NCBI GenBank assembly: GCA_001801345.1
Contig: MGXJ01000062.1
Coordinates: 1 to 9,866 of the forward strand
Direction: 5' to 3'
DNA: 9,866 bases
Source: Gammaproteobacteria bacterium RBG_16_37_9
GTDB lineage: Bacteria; Pseudomonadota; Gammaproteobacteria; UBA9339
Part shown: piece after piece, positions 1-6,947 of the stretch
Layout of the letters: each line of letters begins with the position of its first letter
Position numbering within the stretch: the first letter of the stretch is position 1
Made by a program: the position numbers and the translations under genes
Notes under the pieces: generated by a model
Databases searched by the model: none
The model's input: only the letters and a program-made list of their open reading frames with translations
What the model was told of the DNA's origin: nothing

Positions 1-946
1 CAATTACTTTATCTTCTAAATCGCCAAAATATTTTTTTACTCGATTAAAAACCAAATGTTTTTGTCGCAAATTTATATTTTCGACTGCATTAAATAGCGG
101 CGATTCAATACCATATTCGCGCGCCATCCAAACTAATGCGCTAACATCTTTAGGGAAACACGACCCACCATAACCACAACCAGCATTTAAAAAACTCAAA
201 CCAATACGAGAATCACTACCAATACCAAGCCTAATTTTATCGATATCTGCACCAAATTTTTCAGCAAACTGGGCTATTTCATTGATAAAACTAATTTTGG
301 TTGCTAAAAAAGCATTTGCAGCATACTTAGATAACTCTGCAGATCTAACATCCATAGAAACTATTTTTGTTTTTATGGGCTCGTATAACTTACACATGCG
401 ATTAAATACTTCCTCATTTTCTACTCCAATAATAATACGATCAGATTGCATGAAATCTTTAACCGCATCTCCCTGCTTTAAAAACTCAGGGTTTGAAACT
501 ACATCAAAGCCAGGATGTAAATTCCGCTTATTTAATTCCTTATCAATAATTGCTTTTACTTTATCGCCAGTGCCGACTGGCACAGTGGATTTATTAACAA
601 TAATAGCGTAACGATTCAAATTTTGACCAATTGCCTTGGCTACAGAATAAACATATTGCAAATCTGCTGAACCATCGGAAGAAGAAGGAGTGCCAACAGC
701 AATAAAAAAATAATCACCGTGATTAATCCCAAAAACAGTATCAGTAGTAAAAATTATTTTTTTAGCAGCAAGATTTTTAGCTAATAATTCGTCTAGGCCA
801 CGTTCATAAATTGGCGACTTACCTTGCTTGAGCATATTAATTTTATCAACATTGGTATCAACACATATAACATCATGCCCAATTTCAGCCAGACATATGC
901 CAGTAACCAAACCTACGTAACCAGTGCCAAAAATAGTAACTTTCAT
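1..946 (-). CDS. ugd: UDP-glucose 6-dehydrogenase, C-terminus cut by window edge
   Basis: This enzyme oxidises UDP-glucose to UDP-glucuronate with two NAD+ in the cytoplasm, supplying precursor for capsule, LPS or modified lipid A. It starts at ATG 946-944 with a GAGG Shine-Dalgarno about 7 nt upstream, and 315 complete codons are visible before the frame leaves the window at base 1. The family is usually about 430-450 residues, so roughly the last quarter is missing. The N-terminal Rossmann motif is MKVTIFGTGYVGLVTG. Other family segments are VGTPSSSDGSADL, NKSTVPVGTGDK, SNPEFLKQGDAVKDF and the active-site block GCGYGGSCFPKD. The catalytic Cys of that block is residue 263 (codon 158-160), close to Cys260 of E. 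coli Ugd. The residue before the Gly of this block is Ala (NAGCGYGG) where Pro is usual. It follows galE by 51 nt, so both UDP-glucose-consuming steps are adjacent. Identity is very secure; which polysaccharide it serves cannot be seen. Confidence 0.96.
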   Translation of the reverse strand, partial: MKVTIFGTGYVGLVTGICLAEIGHDVICVDTNVDKINMLKQGKSPIYERGLDELLAKNLAAKKIIFTTDTVFGINHGDYFFIAVGTPSSSDGSADLQYVYSVAKAIGQNLNRYAIIVNKSTVPVGTGDKVKAIIDKELNKRNLHPGFDVVSNPEFLKQGDAVKDFMQSDRIIIGVENEEVFNRMCKLYEPIKTKIVSMDVRSAELSKYAANAFLATKISFINEIAQFAEKFGADIDKIRLGIGSDSRIGLSFLNAGCGYGGSCFPKDVSALVWMAREYGIESPLFNAVENINLRQKHLVFNRVKKYFGDLEDKVI

Positions 947-983
947 TGCATAACCTCAATTATCCTAAAAAACCACCAGCGGG

Positions 984-989
984 ATTATA
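984..989 (-). promoter_or_regulatory. possible -10 box for ugd
   Basis: A perfect TATAAT (minus strand) lies in the galE-ugd gap and would place transcription start about 30 nt before the ugd ATG. I see no good -35 at 16-18 nt. A TTGGCA occurs upstream but 24 nt away, which is too far. It may be a weak internal promoter or chance in AT-rich DNA. Confidence 0.25.
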
Positions 990-997
990 CCCCAAAA

Positions 998-1966
998 TTA
1001 TCGACACTCCCACTGCCAAGCGTGTTTTATCATTGTAGCCAAATCAACGTATTTTGGCCTCCAACCTAATTCTTGCATAGCAGCCTTTGCATCTGCGACT
1101 AATACTGCTGGATCGCCGGCTCTCTTGGGACCATATATAACGCTAATTTCTTTGTCAGTAACTTGTTTGACAGTATTAATAACTTCAAGCACCGAATAAC
1201 CATTACTATTGCCAAGGTTATAAAATGCACTTTTTCCACCTTGTAACAAAACTTCTAAAGCTTGCATATGCGCCTCACACAAATCACACACATGAATATA
1301 ATCGCGAACACAAGTGCCATCTTTAGTGGGGTAATTATTACCAAAAACTTCAACATTTTTACGGTTGCCTGATGCTACCTGTAATACTAACGGTATTAAA
1401 TGTGTTTCCGGATTATGGCGTTCGCCAAGTAACCCTTGAGGATCTGCTCCGGCAGCATTAAAATAACGCAAACTAATAGATTTTAAGCCATATGCTAAAT
1501 CATAATCTTGTAAAATTTCCTCAAAAATTAGCTTTGAACTACCATAGGGGTTTAAAGGCTTTGTAGGATGATTTATATCAATCGGGATAGTTAGCGGTTC
1601 ACCATATACAGCAGCAGATGACGAAAAAATCAATTTATTAACCCCAAATTTTTTCATGACGCTAAGTAAATTTAAGCTATTGGCAACATTATTTTGATAA
1701 TATTTTGCTGGATTTTTGATCGATTCGCCAATTTGAATAAAACCGGCAAAATGCATCACTGCATCGAATTTATAAGCAGCAAAACAATCTTCTAAAGCCT
1801 GTAGATTGGCCAGATCGGCTATGATCAATTTAGAATTTAAAACTGCATCCGGATAACCCGTAACCAAACTATCAAATACCACCACTTCATGACCATGTTC
1901 AACCAATATTGCAGTCATGTGCGATCCTATATAACCAGCGCCGCCAGTAACTAGAATTTTAGCCAT
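998..1966 (-). CDS. galE: UDP-glucose 4-epimerase
   Basis: A short-chain dehydrogenase/reductase that interconverts UDP-glucose and UDP-galactose using tightly bound NAD+; cytoplasmic. The 322 residues are normal for the bacterial family (E. coli 338). The N-terminal NAD-binding motif is TGGAGYIGS (residues 7-15). The FSSSAAVYG segment (114-122) carries the catalytic Ser, and the YxxxK pair is Tyr141/Lys145 in NPYGSSK. Other GalE hallmarks are MHFAGFIQIGES, SLRYFNAAGADP, GTCVRDYIHVCDL and the C-terminal RAGDPAVLVADA. The ATG sits 2 nt after the stop of the upstream oxidoreductase gene. Its Shine-Dalgarno (GAGGGAG) lies inside that gene's last codons, so translation is probably coupled. With ugd downstream it forms a UDP-sugar supply pair. 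Closely related 4-epimerases acting on N-acetylated UDP-sugars cannot be excluded from sequence alone. Confidence 0.95.
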   Translation of the reverse strand: MAKILVTGGAGYIGSHMTAILVEHGHEVVVFDSLVTGYPDAVLNSKLIIADLANLQALEDCFAAYKFDAVMHFAGFIQIGESIKNPAKYYQNNVANSLNLLSVMKKFGVNKLIFSSSAAVYGEPLTIPIDINHPTKPLNPYGSSKLIFEEILQDYDLAYGLKSISLRYFNAAGADPQGLLGERHNPETHLIPLVLQVASGNRKNVEVFGNNYPTKDGTCVRDYIHVCDLCEAHMQALEVLLQGGKSAFYNLGNSNGYSVLEVINTVKQVTDKEISVIYGPKRAGDPAVLVADAKAAMQELGWRPKYVDLATMIKHAWQWECR

Positions 1967-1968
1967 TG

Positions 1969-3432
1969 TTACGCTCCCTCATGATATTGACATTCAGCAT
2001 TAACGGCCCAAATATTGTCCTTGGTTGTAATATTATTTACAATGTTTTCAACGGCTGTTATTGCAGTTAACATTGAATGGTCCATGTTATTATAACGATG
2101 CATCCCGTTTCTACCAATTAAAAATAAGTTACTAAATTGATTAATATATTCTTTTACAACTCCAAGATTATTATACGCTCCAAAATATGTAGGATATGCC
2201 TTAGGCACGCGAATAACAACCTCATCCATCACATCCTTATCATCAATTAAAAAGATCTTTTTTAGTTCACAAATAGCAAATGTAATTAATTTTTCATCTG
2301 CCATCAACCAAAAACCATCTCCTTCAAAACAAAAATATTCAAGCCCTAGCCAAATTGTATTTTGATCCTTAACCAAATATGGACTCCAATTATTAAATAT
2401 TTGAATCCTTCCTAACTTTACTGCGCGCTCCTGAATATAAATCCAATTATCTAATAATTGTCCTGGTAATTTCTTCAGCAATACTCCGACAGTAATAAAA
2501 TCACGATATTGTAAATTACTGCTAACTTGTAAAACCTCATCCGGAACTTTATTTGTAAATCCTAAAAGCAGATCTTTAATCGGCATACTCGAAAAAACAT
2601 AATCACAAGCAATTTCTTTTTGCATGCCGTTTTGCATTACCGAAACACTGACTATTTTGCTATTGAGATTTTCTAAACTTACCACCGAGCTATTTGTATA
2701 GATCTTACCTCCAAGTTCTATGATCCTAGAAGCCACAGCTTCCCAAAATTGACCCGGTCCAAATTTGGGATACATAAATTGTTCAATTAGAGTTGTTTCG
2801 GTGTTTACTATTTTAATCCCAAGAAATTTTTTAACCGCTTGTAATAATGTTTTGTAGATTGAAAGCTTTTGAGCGCGTTGCGCCCCCCAATCTGCCGCAA
2901 TCTCTTTACAGCTAACCCCCCAAACTTTTTCAGTATATTCTTTAAAAAAAATTGTATAAAGCTTATGACCAAATCGATTAATGAAAAAATCTTCTAAATT
3001 TTTTTCTGGGTTTTTTAGGAAAATTTTTGCAAAAATATAACTAGCCATGATCTGGCAGATAGTTATTATCCCAAGGCCACGAGTAGTATTAAAATTTAAG
3101 GAAATTGGATAATCAAAAAACTTTCCTAAAAAATAAATTCTAGATAGACGCTTGCGTAACAACATCACATTATTGATTTGTTCGGTATCATCCCGTTGTA
3201 ACGGGAAAAATCGCAGCCACCAATCCGTTACTAGTTGGGATTTAGAGAAAAAACGATGCCCGCCAAGATCGATGCGATTGCCCTTATAGTTTATGGTTTT
3301 AGCAATTCCGCCAAGAATACCACTAGATTCAAAAATTATAGGTTGAATATCGGTTTTCACCAAAAGCTCGTATGCTGCTGTCAAACCAGCAGGGCCAGCA
3401 CCAATAATAATCGCGGTTTTGACATTAGCCAA
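1969..3432 (-). CDS. FAD-dependent oxidoreductase, amine-oxidase/UDP-galactopyranose-mutase-like
   Basis: A 487-residue flavoprotein of the NAD_binding_8/amino-oxidase superfamily. The dinucleotide fold is at the N-terminus: IIIGAGPAGLTAAYE (8-22), acidic Glu35 ending the second strand, and GGIAKTINYKGNRIDLGGHRF (41-61). The C-terminal FAD-contact motif is LFLIGRNGMHRYNNMDHS (436-453). LSRIYFLGKFFDYP and EYTEKVWGVSC are typical of a subfamily often annotated only as NAD(P)/FAD-dependent oxidoreductase or protoporphyrinogen-oxidase-like and commonly found in polysaccharide loci; this is recalled family knowledge, not a search. The start is TTG 3432-3430 with GGAAAG 8 nt upstream. An in-frame stop further upstream and the nearby Rossmann motif leave no better start. 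It is 2 nt from galE and 5 nt from a tiny upstream ORF, so it is very probably in the galE-ugd operon. The substrate is unknown. A UGM-like sugar-nucleotide role is an inference from neighbours; a carotenoid- or porphyrin-type oxidase is the alternative. Confidence 0.85.
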   Translation of the reverse strand: MANVKTAIIIGAGPAGLTAAYELLVKTDIQPIIFESSGILGGIAKTINYKGNRIDLGGHRFFSKSQLVTDWWLRFFPLQRDDTEQINNVMLLRKRLSRIYFLGKFFDYPISLNFNTTRGLGIITICQIMASYIFAKIFLKNPEKNLEDFFINRFGHKLYTIFFKEYTEKVWGVSCKEIAADWGAQRAQKLSIYKTLLQAVKKFLGIKIVNTETTLIEQFMYPKFGPGQFWEAVASRIIELGGKIYTNSSVVSLENLNSKIVSVSVMQNGMQKEIACDYVFSSMPIKDLLLGFTNKVPDEVLQVSSNLQYRDFITVGVLLKKLPGQLLDNWIYIQERAVKLGRIQIFNNWSPYLVKDQNTIWLGLEYFCFEGDGFWLMADEKLITFAICELKKIFLIDDKDVMDEVVIRVPKAYPTYFGAYNNLGVVKEYINQFSNLFLIGRNGMHRYNNMDHSMLTAITAVENIVNNITTKDNIWAVNAECQYHEGA

Positions 3433-3437
3433 TATTT

Positions 3438-3491
3438 TTACTTTCCACCCTGCTTCTTTTTATTATTCCGACGTCTGCGTAAAAATGCCAT
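3438..3491 (-). CDS. tiny basic ORF, 17 codons, between hpt and the oxidoreductase gene
   Basis: An ATG-to-TAA reading frame encoding MAFLRRRRNNKKKQGGK. Seven of its 17 residues are Lys or Arg in two clusters and there is no acidic residue. It lies wholly in the 97-nt gap after hpt. A weak GGAT Shine-Dalgarno sits 6 nt before the ATG, and the stop lies 5 nt before the TTG start of the oxidoreductase. That placement would suit a leader peptide coupling translation into the next gene, which has only a weak TTG start. It could equally be chance: a purine-rich AT-rich strand readily yields Lys/Arg codons. I recognise no family. Its start codon overlaps a short perfect palindrome at 3481-3495. Confidence 0.25.
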   Translation of the reverse strand: MAFLRRRRNNKKKQGGK

Positions 3492-3529
3492 TTTTTTATC
3501 CGATTCTGTAAATTATTCCTATTTGTTCA

Positions 3530-4090
3530 TCACACTTCATCTGATATAACTGCATAAATTCCCGGGGCATTACGCAAATATTCAGAATAATCCAACCCAT
3601 ATCCAAAAACAAACTTATCTTCCATTGTCAAAGCTTTAAAATCCGCTTCTTCAACGCCGCCTAGTTTTCTTTGCTTACGCTTATCCAATAAAACTGCCGT
3701 ATAAACTTCTTTGGCATTTTTCATTTTGCAATACTCGATTGCTGCTCTCAAAGTTGTCCCAGTATCTAAAATATCATCAACCACAACAACTGTGCGGCCA
3801 AACAAATCAATTGTGGGCTCTGCTTTCCAGTACAATTCACCCACACTATTTTTTATACCATAACTTGAAATATGAATATAATTTATTTCTAACTGGAAAT
3901 CTAAGCGCGGCAACAAGTTACCAAGAGGAACAATACCACCAAGCAAAACACATAAAAATACTGGATCGCTATTACCTAAGCGAACACTCATTTCTTCTGC
4001 CATGCGATCAAGCGCAGCATCAACTTCCTTCTTGGAATAGATACAGGTTGCCTTTTCATATACTTCTCGAAAACGTTTGGATAGTTGCAT
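3530..4090 (-). CDS. hpt: hypoxanthine-guanine phosphoribosyltransferase
   Basis: A cytoplasmic purine-salvage enzyme that converts hypoxanthine (and usually guanine) plus PRPP to IMP or GMP. The 186 residues match the proteobacterial type. The PRPP-binding signature is VVVVDDILDTGTTL (101-114), where Asp105/Asp106 bind the ribose and Asp109 is the expected general base. The pyrophosphate loop is LLGG (49-52). The base-specificity region has Lys137 in LLDKRKQRK and FVFGYGLDY (160-168). The ATG at 4090-4088 has a strong Shine-Dalgarno (GAGAGGAGA), which also forms the last codons of the tiny upstream ORF whose stop lies 1 nt before this ATG. It sits in a compact run after the aminopeptidase, with no visible terminator on either side. 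Xanthine-preferring relatives share these motifs, but hypoxanthine is the commonest substrate of this subfamily. Confidence 0.93.
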   Translation of the reverse strand: MQLSKRFREVYEKATCIYSKKEVDAALDRMAEEMSVRLGNSDPVFLCVLLGGIVPLGNLLPRLDFQLEINYIHISSYGIKNSVGELYWKAEPTIDLFGRTVVVVDDILDTGTTLRAAIEYCKMKNAKEVYTAVLLDKRKQRKLGGVEEADFKALTMEDKFVFGYGLDYSEYLRNAPGIYAVISDEV

Positions 4091-4091
4091 T

Positions 4092-4160
4092 TTATCTCCT
4101 CTCGCATTCTACCATGTGCGACTCACCACGTTTTAAACTACACGACATTTCATTCGACAT
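4092..4160 (-). CDS. small ORF, 22 codons, between the aminopeptidase gene and hpt
   Basis: An ATG-to-TAA frame that almost fills the 85-nt gap between the aminopeptidase stop and the hpt start. It has a good ribosome-binding site (CGGAGA, with GGAG 8 nt before the ATG), and its TAA ends 1 nt before the hpt ATG. The peptide begins MSNEMSCSLKRGESH and ends MVECERR. It is polar, with Cys7, His15 and Cys19 and a charged tail. The last codons GAG AGG AGA are themselves the hpt Shine-Dalgarno, so translating the ORF would bring ribosomes directly onto the hpt start. It could be a genuine small protein, a translational-coupling leader or chance. The RBS spacing and exact fit to the gap favour one of the first two. 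No family recognised. Confidence 0.35.
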   Translation of the reverse strand: MSNEMSCSLKRGESHMVECERR

Positions 4161-4175
4161 AATCTTATCTCCGCG

Positions 4176-5609
4176 TTATTTTATTCTTACAAAATGCTCA
4201 ATATATTTAAATAGTCCTTTTAAGCAAACCGCTTCACCACCTACTGGTTTTCCTGGAGTTGTAGTTGCATTGTAAGCATTAATATCAAAATGTGCCCACT
4301 TAATTTCAGGAGTAATAAATTGTTGCAGCAATAATGCCGCAGTAATTGCTCCGCCGCCAAAGCTCTCAGAAGTAACAACATTTTTAAAATCAGCCACTTC
4401 ACTTTTTAGAGATTCCAAATATGGCTGATATAAAGGCATTCGCCAAACAGGCTCTTGTTCTTCAGACATAACCGAAACAATGTCTTGCACCAATTGATCG
4501 TCATTAGAAAATAATGCGGTGATATCTGGACCTAACGCAATTCTGGCTGCTCCAGTTAAAGTGGCAAAATCTAAAATCAATTGTGGTTGCCACTTGGAAG
4601 CAAGAGCTAAAGCGTCAGCTAAAATTAATCTACCCTCAGCATCAGTATTCATGATTTCTAAACTTAAGCCTTTGTGAGTATTAATAACATCGCCTGGCTT
4701 GAATGAATCACCCGAAATTAAATTTTCGACTGCAGGGATAATAACACGCAAATTGACTGGCAACTTGGCATCCATAATCATACGCGCAAGAGCCAAAGCA
4801 TGGGCAGCACCAGCCATATCTTTCTTCATTAGCGTAATATTACCCGATGCTGGTTTTAATTGTAGACCACCACTATCAAAACATACACCCTTTCCTACCA
4901 AAACAATTTTAGGAGCATTTAAATCGCCATAACGTAAATCTATTAATAATGGTTGTTTTTTACTGCCACGGCCAACAGCATATACAGCAGGGAATTCTTT
5001 AGATAACCCATCTCCTTTAATTATTTTTAATTCTGCTTTAAATTCACTGGCTAAATCCACGGCAACTTCTGCTAATTTTTCTGGATACAAGTCATTGGCC
5101 GGTGTATTAATTAAATCGCGCACTAGAAAAATAGCAGCAATAACTCTATTGATTTGAGCAATGTCATAATCTTTACATAAAAGCGTAGCTGTATAGTCCT
5201 TAAGTTTTTTATATTGCTTAAATTGATAACTCCCCATACCCCAACCAATTGCGGCATGTTCTAGCTGCTGTGAAGAAAAATTTGGAGCAATGATTTGGTA
5301 ACACCCTGTTGGTAATATTTTGGGCAAAATTCCAAATGAAAAAAAAGCATCTTTGTTTACAAGACCGATCATAACTTTTTCTAAATTACCATCATGATCG
5401 GTAAGCAAACAATACGTATTGGGTTTAGCTGAAAATCCATTGACAGCAACTAGATTTTTAACTTGAGTCGATTGGGTTGCTAGCCAATCTAAAAAATCAT
5501 CCTGACAAACTGGGGTGATAGAAATAACATCACCCGCGGCGTCAGATACAAAACAATTAGGCATGATTTTTTTCATATACTTTATATGACTCTTGTAAAT
5601 CCTGAGCAA
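4176..5609 (-). CDS. leucyl aminopeptidase family protein (peptidase M17)
   Basis: A cytoplasmic two-metal aminopeptidase that removes N-terminal residues from peptides during turnover. The C-terminal M17 catalytic domain is complete. VGKGVCFDSGG gives Lys240 and Asp245, LQLKP gives Lys252, MKKDMAGAA gives Asp264, and the family signature NTDAEGRL (321-328) gives Asp323, Glu325 and Arg327. These match Lys270, Asp275, Lys282, Asp293, Asp352, Glu354 and Arg356 of E. coli PepA. The shorter, different N-terminal domain resembles the PepB-like branch about 450-460 residues long, so I do not call it pepA. The stop is certain and the start is not. TTG 5609 (477 aa) lies 1 nt after the ald stop with AAAGGGA at good spacing. 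ATG 5576 (466 aa) and ATG 5564 (462 aa) fit the usual N-terminus better but lack a clear Shine-Dalgarno. It is almost certainly co-transcribed with ald. Confidence 0.93.
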   Translation of the reverse strand: MLRIYKSHIKYMKKIMPNCFVSDAAGDVISITPVCQDDFLDWLATQSTQVKNLVAVNGFSAKPNTYCLLTDHDGNLEKVMIGLVNKDAFFSFGILPKILPTGCYQIIAPNFSSQQLEHAAIGWGMGSYQFKQYKKLKDYTATLLCKDYDIAQINRVIAAIFLVRDLINTPANDLYPEKLAEVAVDLASEFKAELKIIKGDGLSKEFPAVYAVGRGSKKQPLLIDLRYGDLNAPKIVLVGKGVCFDSGGLQLKPASGNITLMKKDMAGAAHALALARMIMDAKLPVNLRVIIPAVENLISGDSFKPGDVINTHKGLSLEIMNTDAEGRLILADALALASKWQPQLILDFATLTGAARIALGPDITALFSNDDQLVQDIVSVMSEEQEPVWRMPLYQPYLESLKSEVADFKNVVTSESFGGGAITAALLLQQFITPEIKWAHFDINAYNATTTPGKPVGGEAVCLKGLFKYIEHFVRIK

Positions 5610-5610
5610 A

Positions 5611-6729
5611 TTATCCCTTTAAGACATCAAAAGCTGGTGTATATCGACAGCCCAGATCATTTGCTGCCGCCTCACAAGTTATTTGCCCTTTAAATACATT
5701 TAAACCATTAAGCAGATTGTTGTCTTCTAATAGCGCAGTTTTATATCCCTTATTCGCTAGCGCAACAACAAATGGTAATGTTGCATTATTCAACGCAAAC
5801 GCAGACGTGCGAGCAACTGCACTAGGCATATTAGTAACACAATAATGCACAACGCCTTCTTCTATATAAGTTGGTTCATCATGGGTAGTTGGTTTGCTAG
5901 TTTCAAAACAGCCGCCTTGGTCAATTGCAACGTCAACTAACGCTGAACCAGGTCTCATCTTACGTAACATTGCTTTAGTAACTAATTTTGGTGCGGCAGC
6001 GCCAGGCAACAATACAGCGCCGACCACTAAATCAGCATGAGACACATAGCGCTCAATATTGTCAACACTCGCATATGCAGTGGTAATACGCGAACCATAA
6101 GTAAAATCAAGCTCACGAAGCTTTGGTATATATTTATCGATTACAATAACTCTGGCACCAACTCCTACAGCCATCATCATCGCATTAATACCGACTATTC
6201 CAGCACCAAGAATGACTACAGTGCCTGCAACTACTCCTGGAACCCCTCCTAATAACACACCCGAGCCACCTTGTTTTTTTTCAAGAATATGTGCTCCAAC
6301 CTGAATTGAAAGACGCCCAGCAACTTCGCTCATTGGCGCTAAAAGCGGCAATTTACCATAGTTATCTGTAACAGTTTCATAGGCAATCGCAATACACCCG
6401 GATGCTTTTAAACCAGCAGCTTGTTTTGAATCTGGGGCAAGATGTAGATAAGTGAACAATACTTGTTCTTCTTGAAGCATTTTATATTCTTCTGGTTGCG
6501 GCTCTTTAACTTTTACAATCATTTCAGCTTTTTTAAATATTTCCTCTGGGCTACGAGTAACAACCGCTCCTGCTTTATCGTAATCTGCATCAGTAATACC
6601 GATTCCAATTCCAGCATCATGTTGCACCATTACCTTATGTCCGTGCGTCACTAACTCGCGAACAGCAGATGGAACCAAACCAACACGATATTCTTGATTT
6701 TTTACTTCTTTAGGAACGCCGATTATCAT
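5611..6729 (-). CDS. ald: alanine dehydrogenase
   Basis: Catalyses NAD-dependent reversible deamination of L-alanine to pyruvate and ammonia. Counting from ATG 6729 the protein has 372 residues, the family's standard length. Its N-terminus MIIGVPKEVKNQEYRVGL is the usual one. Key residues fall at the canonical numbers: Arg15 and Lys75 (pyruvate binding), His96 (catalytic) and Asp270. The NAD-binding motif is VVILGAGIVGINA (171-183). LLAPMSEVAGRLS and RTSAFALNNATLP are also typical. An in-frame GTG at 6780 would add 17 residues, but ATG 6729 has GGGAG 8 nt upstream and fits the family, so I prefer it. The gene follows a strong promoter and an 85-nt leader and leads straight into the aminopeptidase gene, so it may head a long operon. 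NAD(P) transhydrogenase alpha subunits share the fold but have a different N-terminus and length. Confidence 0.96.
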   Translation of the reverse strand: MIIGVPKEVKNQEYRVGLVPSAVRELVTHGHKVMVQHDAGIGIGITDADYDKAGAVVTRSPEEIFKKAEMIVKVKEPQPEEYKMLQEEQVLFTYLHLAPDSKQAAGLKASGCIAIAYETVTDNYGKLPLLAPMSEVAGRLSIQVGAHILEKKQGGSGVLLGGVPGVVAGTVVILGAGIVGINAMMMAVGVGARVIVIDKYIPKLRELDFTYGSRITTAYASVDNIERYVSHADLVVGAVLLPGAAAPKLVTKAMLRKMRPGSALVDVAIDQGGCFETSKPTTHDEPTYIEEGVVHYCVTNMPSAVARTSAFALNNATLPFVVALANKGYKTALLEDNNLLNGLNVFKGQITCEAAANDLGCRYTPAFDVLKG

Positions 6730-6820
6730 TTTTGATACTCCCGTTTTAGGTTTAAAAAAATATTTAAGTTTTGCATCCACAACTAGGATTTATAAATATT
6801 ACTTTCAAGCAAGGAGGCGA

Positions 6821-6849
6821 ATTATATAACTTACTTTTAAAATTTCCAA
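6821..6849 (-). promoter_or_regulatory. sigma-70-type promoter for ald
   Basis: On the minus strand, TTGGAA (6849-6844, 4/6 to the -35 consensus) is followed by a 17-nt spacer and a perfect TATAAT (6826-6821). Transcription should start near 6814, giving a leader of about 85 nt before ATG 6729. This places the GTG extension inside the leader and supports the ATG start. A tandem 11-bp repeat adjoins the -35 on its upstream side. Confidence 0.6.
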
Positions 6850-6851
6850 CA

Positions 6852-6873
6852 GATAGATTTATGATAGATTTAT
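6852..6873 (-). repeat. two tandem 11-bp direct repeats upstream of the ald -35
   Basis: Two exact, abutting copies of GATAGATTTAT (plus-strand reading; ATAAATCTATC on the coding side) begin 2 bp upstream of the -35 box. An 11-bp period puts both copies on nearly the same face of the helix, as expected for cooperative binding by an activator or repressor. Ald genes are often controlled by Lrp/AsnC-type regulators, so an Lrp-like site is a reasonable guess. Chance repetition in AT-rich DNA is possible. Confidence 0.5.
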
Positions 6874-6886
6874 GTTTAAAATTTTT

Positions 6887-6904
6887 TAGCTATTATAGCT
6901 ATTA
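6887..6904 (-). repeat. two tandem 9-bp direct repeats upstream of ald
   Basis: Two exact, abutting copies of TAGCTATTA (plus-strand reading) lie 13 bp beyond the 11-bp pair. Each contains the self-complementary TAGCTA, and the junction contains a TATAAT on the coding strand. The whole could be an operator, a second -10 lacking a good -35, or slippage-derived sequence. No T-run follows in the pldA direction, so it does not look like a pldA terminator. Confidence 0.4.
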
Positions 6905-6947
6905 ATATAACATGATGTATTTACTAGAATTATCGGCATGCTATCTT

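Noticed and set aside
824..1069. Plus-strand open frame across the ugd-galE junction, and similar plus-strand frames at 282-611, 3235-3549, 3739-4275, 4699-4932, 6037-6252 and 7210-7416
   Set aside because: Each lies antisense to a well-identified minus-strand gene and shows no recognisable motif; these are shadow frames.
3481..3495. Perfect palindrome AAAAATG-C-CATTTTT in the hpt-oxidoreductase gap
   Set aside because: A hairpin would be an all A-U stem of about 5 bp with no GC core, so it is not a terminator; likely chance in AT-rich DNA.
6730..6780. GTG-started N-terminal extension of alanine dehydrogenase
   Set aside because: The canonical ATG 6729 has its own ribosome-binding site, and the key residues then fall at family positions 15, 75, 96 and 270.
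6811..6817. Plus-strand AAGGAGG resembling a ribosome-binding site
   Set aside because: The plus strand after it reads into stops (ATT ATA TAA) and no start codon or gene follows.
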